DNA from: Actinoplanes couchii
GTDB lineage: Bacteria; Actinomycetota; Actinomycetes; Mycobacteriales; Micromonosporaceae
NCBI RefSeq assembly: GCF_016862075.1
Contig: NZ_BOMG01000044.1
Location: forward strand, 1-64,000
Direction: 5' to 3'
DNA: 64,000 nucleotides
Part shown: positions 43,010 through 52,700 of the stretch, in pieces
Layout of the letters: every line of letters begins with the position of its first letter
Position numbering within the stretch: the first letter of the stretch is position 1
Translations under genes and position numbers: made by a program
Notes under the pieces: model-generated
Database searches by the model: none
Seen by the model: the letters and a program-made list of their open reading frames with translations, nothing else
Told to the model about the DNA's origin: nothing

Positions 43010-46000
43010 TCAGTCGAACATCTTGCGCCAGCCCGCGCCGATGCCGTCGACGATCAGTTGTCCGGCGCCGGCGCCGAGAATGCCGCCGACCACACCTCCG
43101 ACCACACCTCCGACAACCGTGCCGACTCCGGGAAAGGCCGATCCGAGGATCGCGCCGGCCTGGGCTCCGTAGTAGGCGCCGGCTAGGCCGCCCGCGAAGT
43201 TCCCGCCGGCGGCGAAGCCGGCCTGTGTCCGCGAGTAGCCCTTCTCCCGTTCGGAGGAGTAGGTGTCGACTGCACCTAGGGCGGCGAAGACGAAGCCCGC
43301 CTTGCCGAGCCACTTGAGGGCTCCGCTCTTGAGGATGCGGTGCCCGACCGACTTCGGGTCCATCAGGTAGAGCTGCCCGGCGGTGGGAAGCTTCTTCGTC
43401 AGATCGGTGTTGGTGACGTTGCCCGATCCGAAGTCCTTGCCACCCTTGGGTGCGGCGCCGGCGGCATCCGTGAAGCCACCGCATCCGGGTTGCAGGTAGT
43501 TACCGGCGAACTTCGCGAACGTGCACGGCGCTGCGGCGTCCGCGACCGCCTTGGCAGCGTCGTCGATCTTCTCGCCGGTGGTCGGCGGCGCGGCGACGAA
43601 GGCATCGCCGGACAGGCAGACCGGCCGGGGCGGGATCGTCGGCGGCTTCGGCCGGGAGATCGGCATGTTGAACGACGGTGGCGGGGTCCAGCCGGTGTAG
43701 CTGGTCGGCTGGCGGGGGCCGCCGATGGTCGGCGAGTTGCCGGTGCTGCCGGCCGGTTTCCCGGAGTAGTCGCGCCCGTCGACCTTCATGTCGTCGTCGA
43801 CACGTTTGCCGCTGGGGTCGCTGGACAGGATCGGGTTGCTGCCCGCGTACGTATAACCGCCCAGCTGGTTCGGGTCGGCGTCGTCCAGGAGCGGGTCGGC
43901 GCTGATGAACCGGCCCAGTGACGGGTCGTACTTGCGGGCTCCCAGATCCGAGTACCCGGTGCTGTCACTCTTCGATTTGCCCAGGTAACCACGGGTCTGG
44001 TCGGGCCAGGCCGCGGTGTTGACGGTGCCGCGCGCCTCGCCGTACGGCTTGATCTGCTGGCGGGACACCTGCTGGGTGGTGGTGTCGATGGCAAGTGTTC
44101 CGGTGCCGTGGGTGTCGTTGAGCAGGTAGTGGGTGCCACCACCGGGCAGTGTGGACCGGACGGCGACGGCGTGGCCGCTGCCACCGAACGAGTAGGTGCG
44201 TGAGGCGCCTTTGAGCACAGCCGGGGTGACACCGGTGTCAAGGACGATCTGGGTGTCTCCGACGAACAGGGTGGTTTTGCCGGGGTCGCGCCGGATCAGC
44301 TGGTTGCCGTCGGCGTCGTACAGGTACTTCGTCGTCCCCGCGCCCGAGCCGGTGACGACGACCTCGGCGAGACGGCCTTCGTCGTCCCATTTCAGCGTCT
44401 GCCCGTTCCCCGAGGCGGAGGTGCGGGTCAGCATGTTGCCGTTGACGTCGTAGGTGAACGTCGACGCATTCGCCCCGGTCGTCGCGGTGAGCGTGTGCGG
44501 CTGTGCCCCGGTGCGGTTACAGGAGGCCGTACAACCGTCGGTGTAGCCGGTGACCGCGTCGGTCCCACCGTTGACCGAGTGCTCGGTGAATTCGGTGCGA
44601 TTGCTGATCTCGTCGTAGCCGAACGACTGCCAGTAGGCGGCCGGGCCGGTGGCCAGGGTTCCGCTGGCCGGCGTGGTGGCCGTGGCGGCGGGACAGGCCG
44701 CGGCCGCGGTCCAGGCTTCGACCAGCCGGTTCAGTCCGTCGTACCGGAAGCACTGGGCGTCGGTGACCGTGTTGCCGGATTCGGACTGCTTGTCGGTGAC
44801 CGAGAGCGGATTGCCCGCGTCGTCGTAGGTGAAGGTGGTGTCGTCGATCAGCGGGCCGAGGCCCTTGCTGCGGTGCACGGTCCGCCCGGTCAGCCGCAGC
44901 GTGTACTCGTCGAAGGAGTACAGCGCCTGCACCTGGTCGGTGGACGAGCCCATGGTGACCCGGGACAGCTGCCCGAAGTCGGTGTAGGTGGCTCCGGAGA
45001 CGTACAGATCGATTCCGGACACCCGGGTCGGTGCCCCGAGCAGGTTGCGACCGTAGTTGATCAACTCACCGGGCAGGCCACCGATCGCCGGATACTCCTG
45101 CGAGGCGAGCTGTTCGGTGTTCTGCGTGTACCGGAAGGACGTGGTGTGCTCGACCGGCAGCGGCGCTTCGCTGGACGGCAGGCTGACCTTCTGGCCGAGC
45201 GGCTTGCCCAGGGTGGAGTACCCGGTGACGGCCACCGTGTAGCCGCCGGTCACCCCGTTCACGTGCCGGGTGGATGACGTGAGAGCACCGATCCGCAGGG
45301 TGTCGTACTCCCAGGAGGCGTACTTGAAGTTGCTCTTGGCCTTGTCGACCGCGGTGAGTCTGCGGCCGGCCAGGTCGTAGGTGAAGTTCAGTTCGATGCC
45401 ACGGGCGTCCTTGGTCGAGGTCAGGTTGCCCGCGTCGTCGAACTTCTGGAAGTTGGTCCCGGTGTCCGGGTCCACCCGCGAGATCTCCCGGCCGCGCAGG
45501 TCGTAGGTCCAGGTCCAGGAGACGCCGTCAGCACCGGTCACCCCGGTCCGCTTGCCTGCGGCGTTGTACCCGTACTTCGTGCTCACCGCGGTTCCGCCGG
45601 TTGCGGTATAGCCGCCGACAGGGTCGCCGGCGAGTACCGGCGGGGCGGTGTACTGGCGGAACTCGGCGAGCCGGCCCAGGGCATCGACGACCTTCGTGTT
45701 GATGACGCCACCGTTCGGCGGGACGACGGTGGTGCGGTCCCCTTCGTACGCCGTGCGGGTGCTGAACGTCGCGGCGCCGTTGTGCTGCTCGGCGGTCCGG
45801 GTCGCTCGGCCCTGGCCGTCGTACCAGGTCACGGTGGAAGCCGGGATGGTCACCTGAGAGATCCGGTCGGAGATCAGCTCGTTCCGGGGCGCGCCGGTGA
45901 CGGCGTAGGCGTTGTTCGTGATCACGGTACGGCCGTGCGAGTCGTACTGGGTGTCGTCGACGACGGTGGTGCCGTTCTCACCGGTGTCCTGCTGCTCGAG

Positions 46001-49000
46001 TTCACGGAGCATCGCGTCGTACAGGACCTTGCTGGTCTTGTACGCCGGCGGAGCGCCCAGTTCGGTGGCGTCCAGCAACTGCCGGGAGGTGACCACGGAC
46101 GGTCCGGTCGCCGACAGTGCGTACTCGTGCGTCAGGTTCGGCTCGGCTCCGGCCGTCCGGTTCTTGTTGGCGAGCCAGGCCGCGGTCAGGCGGCCGAGCG
46201 CGTCGTAGGCCATCGAGGTGGTGGCCCCGGCCGCGTCCACCTCCGTGAGGGTGAGCCGTCGGGCCTGGTCGAGGATGACCAGGCTGACCTGGCAGTCCCT
46301 GGTCGAGGCGGTGGCCGTGGCGCATGCCGCGCCGGGCGTGATCTGGGTGACCGTGGTGACCGTGGTCGGAGTGAACCTGGTGTGCACGGTCTGCGCCAGG
46401 CTGGTGGTCCCGTCCAGGGCCTTCGACTTCGGGGTCCGCGTCTGGGTGATGACACGGCCGTACTCGTCGTACGTGGAGGCGTTCGTGTCCACGTACGCGG
46501 TCGCGGTCGAACCGGTCGAGGCCGATGCCTCCTGCCGCAGGGTGATCAGGCCCCGCGACGGCCGGGCCGGGTTCGCCTGACCGTCACCCTCGTAGGCGAA
46601 CGGGTTGCTGTCGTACCAGGTCCGGACGTCGGAGACCAGATTGCCGGCCGGGGCGGCGCCCGCGGCGGCACAGTCCTGATCGGTCGTGATGACCTGAGCC
46701 GGCAGGACGAGCGTGTCGACCGTGCCCTTGAGGTAGCGGGTGAAGGTACAGGTAGTGACGTTGCCGGCGGCGCCTGCCTCACCGCGGTCGACGCTCTGCA
46801 CCTCCATGCCGGCGGTGTCGTAGAACTTCCGGCTCTCGGTGGTACGCCAGCCGTAGGAGACCTTCTCCCGCTTCACCGTCCGGGCGGTGCGCACCATGTC
46901 CGAGGTCAGCGCCGGTACCCCGGTGCGGGCCCGGGACGCGGTCGGGCCGATCAACGTCGGGATGGAGACCGTGGCACTGGCGATGCCGCCGCCGTCGGCC
47001 GTGTACCGGACCTTCTCGAACTCCCGTCCGGCCAGCCGGTTGTCATCGGCCACCGTGATCGTGCCGTCGGTGCTCTTCAGGACCGGAACACTGCGGGTGC
47101 CGCCGCCGGGAAGCTTGTCGCCGTTCATGCCGAGGAAGTAGTACGACGTGGTCAGGGTCTTTCGGTCGTAGACCTGCTCACCGTCGGCCCAGTGGAAGAC
47201 CTTGGTGTCGCCGGTTCGGGTCTGCACCTCCGGGTAACCGCGAAACTGCCCCCAGGTGCGATTCACGGCTTTGACGAGTTCGTTGTCGTCGTAGTGCCAG
47301 CCGGGATTTCCCTTGTACGCGTACTCGGTCACCAGTCCGGGCTGGCTCCCGTCCTGGTAGCGGTTGTACCGGTCGACGGTGCTGACCTTGACGACCGGGT
47401 GGGTGTAGAACCAGTCGATCAGCGGGCGCGGTTGTCCGTCGGGCGCCCAGTAGACGGGGAAGCACCCGGTGGTGTTGGTGGAGGCGAACTTCTGAGCGGC
47501 GCTGTCGTCAGCGTCGTTCAGGTCGCTGGCCGGCGCCTTGGAGCAGTCCGGTGTGGAGTACTCGACGGTGGTCAGCGCACCTGTCTCCGACTCCATCGAG
47601 ACGATCCGGTTGTGGTACATCCGGGGAAGACCGGGAACCGTGCCTACCCGGTTCGGCAACTGGACGGGGTGGAACGTGGTGGTTCCGCCGTCGGCGTCGG
47701 CGGTTGCTCCGCCGAGTCGGTTCAGGCCGGTTCGTTTGATCGATTCCAGCCAGAGCGTCGGGGCGTGGTCGCCGCCGTCCGGGAAGGTCTGGGTCAGGTC
47801 GTAGCGGTCGACCAGCTTCGTCTCCCCGCCCACCTGGACCTTGGTGACGATCGAGGACAGCCGCTTGCGGGACCAGAAGCTCGCGCCGTGGTTGGTGCAG
47901 TCCTTGCCGCTGACACAGTTCAGGTCGACCGGGGTGTCCGGCCAGTACTCCGGGTGGGAGTCGGTGAACTGGCTGTCGGCGCAGGTGTTGCCGGCCGGGC
48001 GACCGGCGATGCACCGCTCGGCAGTGTTGAACTCGACCCGCACCGGGGCCGCGGCGGAGTAGATCGCCGAGGACCGCATGCCGTAGTCGATCCGCTTGAG
48101 CTGCCCACCCCGGACGTAGGAGACCGCGGTGTTCTTGCCGTTGGCGCCGTAGTAGCCGATCTCCGGCGTGTAGTAGTACGCCACCGCGTTGGCGTTGCGG
48201 TCCACCGTGTAGTCCAGGTTGAACCGGAAGCCCAGGTTGCAGGCGGTGTCGGCGAAAGCGCCGGTGGGGCATTCGGCGGCGCCCGCGGTGGCCTTGTAGA
48301 CCGGCATGGTGAAGACCGACCGGGTCTCCTCCTTGTCGGCGCTCCAGCCGGGCAGCCGGTTCAGGCCGAACCAGAACTCGGTGCCGTCCATGGTGACCTT
48401 GAAGTGCTCGCCGTTCTTCGACCCGTTGGTCGCGCCGGTCAACCGCTCGATCTTGGTGGTCGCGTTGTCGTCGGCGGGCCGGAACGTCTTGGTGGCGTCG
48501 TCGTAGACGATCTGCGTCGACTTGCCGTCCAACGACATGGTCAGCACCTGGCCGGCCCAGCAGACCTCGCCGCTGTCGTCCGGGGCGCCCGAACCGGTGA
48601 CGTCCTTGCAGGGCTTGTAGGAGCGCTCGATGAAGCTCTCCGCCCCGGTCCAGCCGTCGCCGATCCAGGAGGACTGGTTGTTGGTTCCGGCGGTTCGGGC
48701 GTCCTGTGTGCTGGAGTTGTAGTTCAGGCTGATCTCCGGCGCGTCACCCACGATCGCCGGGGGCAGGGTCAGTGGGTAGCTGTAGGTGAAGCCGCCGGTG
48801 TTGCCGCTGGTGGACCAGGTGCCGCCCGGGGACAGGCTGGTCGCCGAGTAGTCGCCCTCGGCGCCGGACTCCCCCGCCGTCGCGGCCAGGACCGTCGTGC
48901 CGGCCAGCGCCACCGTCGCGGACAGGGACGCCCCGGACAGCGGGGTCTGGGTCTGGCACGCCGCCAGCGACGGGGTCGTGACCGCGCACTCCGGCAGCCG

Positions 49001-49516
49001 CACCAGCTTGAGCCGAGAGGCGAAACCGCCGCCGTACGCGTTACGGAACGTGCTCTCGTCGACGGAGACGTCGACGGTGCCCGAGGCTTGCAGCGTGAAC
49101 AGCATGCCGGTGACCCCGGCCGCCCGTGCGGTCGTCTGGTCGACGGTGCGGACCTGGACCTGACCGGGTGCCGTGCCGCGGCCGGGACGGCTGAGGGAGA
49201 CCGGTGACTTCCCGGCCCGCTGGCGACCGGTCCGGGACAGGGTGACCGTCGACGTCGAGGCACCGGGCAGTTCGGCGGCCACGGCCGGATCGTGTCTCGC
49301 GTACGGCTTCGTCGCCGTGACCTTTTTCGCAGATTTGGCCGGACCCAGCGGAACCCGCTTCATCTCGACCGGTTTCGGGTCTTTAGGAGCGGCGTTCGCA
49401 CCGCTCGGCGGAACGAGGTTCAACAACCCCGCGGTGATGACGAACGCGCCGACGACAGCGATGCCCTGTTGGCATCGGGCCACCAGTCTCGCCGTTCGAC
49501 CGTAAAAGGTGAACAA
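43010..49516 (-). CDS. Giant secreted RHS-repeat protein with a glycine-zipper C-terminal tail
   Basis: The start is uncertain: TTG 49516 and GTG 49483 both yield a signal peptide (QGIAVVGAFVITAGLLNLV then a Pro/Ala cleavage area). From TTG the product is about 2168 residues. An N-terminal beta-sandwich-like part precedes YD/RHS repeats (many Y.YDA.GN, DxxGR-type units such as TYDEYGR, AYDALGR, TYDLRGREIS) to the RHS core end (GYSDLGARKYDPSLGRFISADPL and NPILSSDPSG). The last about 266 residues are the variable tail: a Pro-rich part with a Cys-rich region, and a final 90-residue region dense in Gly/Ala (GGNFAGGLAGAYYGAQAG and GGVVGGVVGGILGAGAG). This looks membrane-inserting. The RHS shell encloses the tail as a toxin or effector in known members. 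Confidence 0.85.
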   Translation of the reverse strand: MFTFYGRTARLVARCQQGIAVVGAFVITAGLLNLVPPSGANAAPKDPKPVEMKRVPLGPAKSAKKVTATKPYARHDPAVAAELPGASTSTVTLSRTGRQRAGKSPVSLSRPGRGTAPGQVQVRTVDQTTARAAGVTGMLFTLQASGTVDVSVDESTFRNAYGGGFASRLKLVRLPECAVTTPSLAACQTQTPLSGASLSATVALAGTTVLAATAGESGAEGDYSATSLSPGGTWSTSGNTGGFTYSYPLTLPPAIVGDAPEISLNYNSSTQDARTAGTNNQSSWIGDGWTGAESFIERSYKPCKDVTGSGAPDDSGEVCWAGQVLTMSLDGKSTQIVYDDATKTFRPADDNATTKIERLTGATNGSKNGEHFKVTMDGTEFWFGLNRLPGWSADKEETRSVFTMPVYKATAGAAECPTGAFADTACNLGFRFNLDYTVDRNANAVAYYYTPEIGYYGANGKNTAVSYVRGGQLKRIDYGMRSSAIYSAAAPVRVEFNTAERCIAGRPAGNTCADSQFTDSHPEYWPDTPVDLNCVSGKDCTNHGASFWSRKRLSSIVTKVQVGGETKLVDRYDLTQTFPDGGDHAPTLWLESIKRTGLNRLGGATADADGGTTTFHPVQLPNRVGTVPGLPRMYHNRIVSMESETGALTTVEYSTPDCSKAPASDLNDADDSAAQKFASTNTTGCFPVYWAPDGQPRPLIDWFYTHPVVKVSTVDRYNRYQDGSQPGLVTEYAYKGNPGWHYDDNELVKAVNRTWGQFRGYPEVQTRTGDTKVFHWADGEQVYDRKTLTTSYYFLGMNGDKLPGGGTRSVPVLKSTDGTITVADDNRLAGREFEKVRYTADGGGIASATVSIPTLIGPTASRARTGVPALTSDMVRTARTVKREKVSYGWRTTESRKFYDTAGMEVQSVDRGEAGAAGNVTTCTFTRYLKGTVDTLVLPAQVITTDQDCAAAGAAPAGNLVSDVRTWYDSNPFAYEGDGQANPARPSRGLITLRQEASASTGSTATAYVDTNASTYDEYGRVITQTRTPKSKALDGTTSLAQTVHTRFTPTTVTTVTQITPGAACATATASTRDCQVSLVILDQARRLTLTEVDAAGATTSMAYDALGRLTAAWLANKNRTAGAEPNLTHEYALSATGPSVVTSRQLLDATELGAPPAYKTSKVLYDAMLRELEQQDTGENGTTVVDDTQYDSHGRTVITNNAYAVTGAPRNELISDRISQVTIPASTVTWYDGQGRATRTAEQHNGAATFSTRTAYEGDRTTVVPPNGGVINTKVVDALGRLAEFRQYTAPPVLAGDPVGGYTATGGTAVSTKYGYNAAGKRTGVTGADGVSWTWTYDLRGREISRVDPDTGTNFQKFDDAGNLTSTKDARGIELNFTYDLAGRRLTAVDKAKSNFKYASWEYDTLRIGALTSSTRHVNGVTGGYTVAVTGYSTLGKPLGQKVSLPSSEAPLPVEHTTSFRYTQNTEQLASQEYPAIGGLPGELINYGRNLLGAPTRVSGIDLYVSGATYTDFGQLSRVTMGSSTDQVQALYSFDEYTLRLTGRTVHRSKGLGPLIDDTTFTYDDAGNPLSVTDKQSESGNTVTDAQCFRYDGLNRLVEAWTAAAACPAATATTPASGTLATGPAAYWQSFGYDEISNRTEFTEHSVNGGTDAVTGYTDGCTASCNRTGAQPHTLTATTGANASTFTYDVNGNMLTRTSASGNGQTLKWDDEGRLAEVVVTGSGAGTTKYLYDADGNQLIRRDPGKTTLFVGDTQIVLDTGVTPAVLKGASRTYSFGGSGHAVAVRSTLPGGGTHYLLNDTHGTGTLAIDTTTQQVSRQQIKPYGEARGTVNTAAWPDQTRGYLGKSKSDSTGYSDLGARKYDPSLGRFISADPLLDDADPNQLGGYTYAGSNPILSSDPSGKRVDDDMKVDGRDYSGKPAGSTGNSPTIGGPRQPTSYTGWTPPPSFNMPISRPKPPTIPPRPVCLSGDAFVAAPPTTGEKIDDAAKAVADAAAPCTFAKFAGNYLQPGCGGFTDAAGAAPKGGKDFGSGNVTNTDLTKKLPTAGQLYLMDPKSVGHRILKSGALKWLGKAGFVFAALGAVDTYSSEREKGYSRTQAGFAAGGNFAGGLAGAYYGAQAGAILGSAFPGVGTVVGGVVGGVVGGILGAGAGQLIVDGIGAGWRKMFD

Positions 49517-49785
49517 AGCCCCACGGCCCTTTCCCCGTATGAGTTTCTGTGCATGATGATCTTCGATCAAGCGAGCACAGCGTAAGTCCGGCCCCGGCCG
49601 CCGTCTGCACCGGATGCGCCATTCTCCAAAATAGAATGCCGCCACATACAACACTGGCGACAGGTTGTCCAGGAGACTTCACACGACATTTTTAGGGGTC
49701 AATCAGATAATGCAATAGGAGGGGCGCGCGTCTCGATTGACGACGGCTTACTATGTCGTTCTTCCCGACACCTTTGAAGGGCATC
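49517..49785. promoter_or_regulatory. Divergent promoter region of RHS and LamG surface-protein genes
   Basis: This 269-base gap between divergent genes is AT-richer than the coding sequence around it. A promoter candidate for the rightward gene is -35 ACGACA (49683-49688), 17-base spacer and -10 GATAAT (49706-49711). The leftward promoter is not clear. An AGGAGG near 49718 is too far from the ATG to be its ribosome site. Confidence 0.5.
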
Positions 49786-52700
49786 ATGCCGTCACTATGG
49801 ACGCATCGGCGCCGCCTGCCTCTGGCATCCGCGGTCGCCATATTGCTCACCGCCGGAACGGTCGTCGCGCCGGCGCCGGCTCATGCGGAACCGAAGACTC
49901 CGGCACCGGCCGATCCGGTCGCCTCGGCGATCGGCAAGGCCCGGGACGAGGGTGATCCGATCCCGGTGCCCTCGCTCACCGACGAGTACTCGACGACGTC
50001 GGCGAACCCGGACGGGTCGCTGACCGCGATCTACTCCTCCGCCCCGCAGCGGGTGAAGCAGGACGGTGCCTGGGTGCCCGTCGACACCACCCTGGTCAAG
50101 CGCAAGGACGGCACATTCGGTCCACGGGCGGCGAACACCGAGCTGTCGATCTCCGGCGGTGGCGGCACCAGCCTGCTGTCGATGTCGGACGGTAAGCGGA
50201 AGCTGGCCTTCTCCTGGACCGGCAAGCTGCCCACGCCGGTCGTTTCCGGCGACACCGCCACCTACCGTGACGTGCTGCCCGACGTAGACCTGCAGGTGAT
50301 CGCGGACGCGACCGGCTACTCGTCGATGCTTGTCGTGAAGACTCCCGAGGCGGCCGCCGACCCCGCACTTCAAAAGATCGATTTCGGACTTTCCGGTACG
50401 GGGGTCAAGCTCGCCGAGACCGCCAACGGTGGGGCCGAGGCGATCGACACGAAGTCCGGTGAGCGGATCTTCCACACCGACACCGCACTGATGTGGGACA
50501 GCACCCCGGAGAAGGGCGCGCCCGCCCCGCCCACCGGCGCCGATCTCACCCCGCAGGAGGCCCGGATCGCGGCCGGCAGTCTGGGCCGGAACCGGGCGAA
50601 GGTCCAGGTCGGGATCGCCGGCGGCAAGCAGACCCTGGTGCCGGACCGGAAGCTGCTGACCGCGAAGAGCACGAAGTTCCCGGTCTACATCGACCCGTAC
50701 TGGTCGGGTTCGCCGAGTAAGTCGCAGCTGCAGTGGGCCCGGATCTCCAGCAACGGCTGGAACGTGTACAACTCGACCTCCACCACCGGCGCGACGAGCG
50801 CCCGGGTCGGCTGGGACAACTGGGCCGGCGGCGGCGGGGAACGGGCCCGCACGTACTACCAGATGAACACCGCCGGCATCAAGGGCGCGGAGATCTACGA
50901 AGCCAACATGTACGTGGTGCACCGCTGGTCGGCGTCCTGCTACAACACCGCGTCGGTGATCTACGGGGTCGGCGCCATCGCGTCCTGGAACGCCTCCGGC
51001 CTGTACTGGGGCAAGGAGCCGTTGAAGAAGACCGGCGTGCTGTCCACGGTCAACGCCCAGGAACTGGACTGCGGCACCAGCAAGGTGCGCCCCAGCCCGG
51101 CCAGTCTGAACTTCAACGTGCTCGGCTTCATCAAGCCGCTGGCCGCCGGCCAGTCGAACAACGCGACGTTCATGGTCGAGGCCAAGAACATGAACGACGC
51201 CTACCACTGGAAGCAGCTCGGGTACGGCGGCGGCGCGACGCTGTCGGTGCGGTACAGCTACAAACCGAAGTTCACCAACGGCACCGGAAACCCGCAGGTC
51301 ACCCCGTCGGTGGTGGACCAGGGCCGGATCGTGACCACGTCGCGGACCCCCACCCTGACCGCGCACGGCTACAGCCCCAAGATGAACGGCCACCAGGAGA
51401 ACGTCCGGATCACGTACCAGGTGTTCGACAACGCCGGCACCCAGATCCGCACCGGATACGGGCCGGGCAGCGGCTACAACCTCAACGGCAGCGCCTGGAC
51501 GGTGACGCCGGCCCTGGGCAACGGCACCTACTCCTGGCGGGCGTCGATCAAGAACGAGTCCGGGCTGGACGGTGGTGTCTGGTCACAGGGCCAGACCTTC
51601 CACGTCGACACCGAGGCGCCGAAGGCCCCACCTGTCGTCTCCGCCCAGTTCCCACCCGACATGATGGGCGGCTCGTACACCGATCCCGGGGTCTTCCAGT
51701 TCGCCAACGACCGTACGAACAACGTGGTCGGCTACCTGTTCTCCCTCGACGGTGACCTCGCGAACGTCACCTACGCCGCGAACAAGGGCACGGCGTGGAC
51801 GGCGGCCACCGTACCCACCCCCGGGAAGGTCTACTTCGCGACTGCCGACAACGCCGCCGGCACCGGCACCGCCGTGATCAACGGCACCGCGGGGGTGCGG
51901 TTCGCTCCGGGCACCGCGGGGGCGCACCGGGTCTTCGTCAAGGCGGTCGACCAGGGCGGTTCGACGTCACCGCAGACCACGTACTCGTTCTACGCCGGCA
52001 CCACGTCGCCGTTCTATGCGGCCGGCAACGACATGGTCACCGGATGGACCGCGAACAACACCGACGGCACCACGACAGTGGTCCCGCCGGCCACCCTGAC
52101 CAGCACCGGCGGCTTCCTGAAGACGCAGCCCAGCTACCCCGGCTGGTACTTCCACACCGGACAGCAAGGCATGCTGGCCGACATCGACACCACCCGCCGG
52201 GTCGCGGTCGGCGACTCCGCGGTCTTCCAATTCAACATCCCCGCGGCCGGCGTGTACGAGTTGGGTGCGAGCCTGATGACCGCGACCAACTACGGCGTCT
52301 ACAACCTGACCTTGGACAAGGGCTGGACGAGTGAGACACCGCTGGTGCGGGGCTTCGACGCGTACAACGCCCGCAACTCGGTCACGTTCCGCAACTTCGG
52401 GATCGCCGCCGACAGTGGCGGTACCGCCCGCGTCCTGCACAAGGGCCTGCACACCATCACGCTCACGGTGATCGGCAAGAACGCCGCGTCCGGCGGGCAC
52501 ATGGCCGGCCTCGACGTGCTGCGGCTCGCCCCGGTGCCGACCTGCTCGGTCGACAACACCACCAGCTGTCTCAACAACACCGCGATCAGCACCCTCACCG
52601 AGGGCACCACGCCCTCGGTGACCAGGGCCGACGCCGACGGTGGCGGCAGCAGCTTCGAGGCCGCGCACCTCAAGGCGGCCGGCTGGAACCCGGGCGGCAC

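Noticed and set aside
45782..49207. A 1141-codon plus-strand open frame across the RHS gene
   Set aside because: It is antisense to clear RHS repeats and has low-complexity composition without motifs.
43010..49654. Starting the RHS protein at the ATG at 49654
   Set aside because: The first 45 codons have no protein character, and a signal-peptide-like N terminus begins only at 49516 or 49483.
49737..49955. Short TTG-started frame overlapping the start of the giant LamG gene
   Set aside because: The ribosome-site-like AGGAGG is near the expected transcription start, the frame has no protein character, and it is overlapped by a clear signal peptide in another frame.
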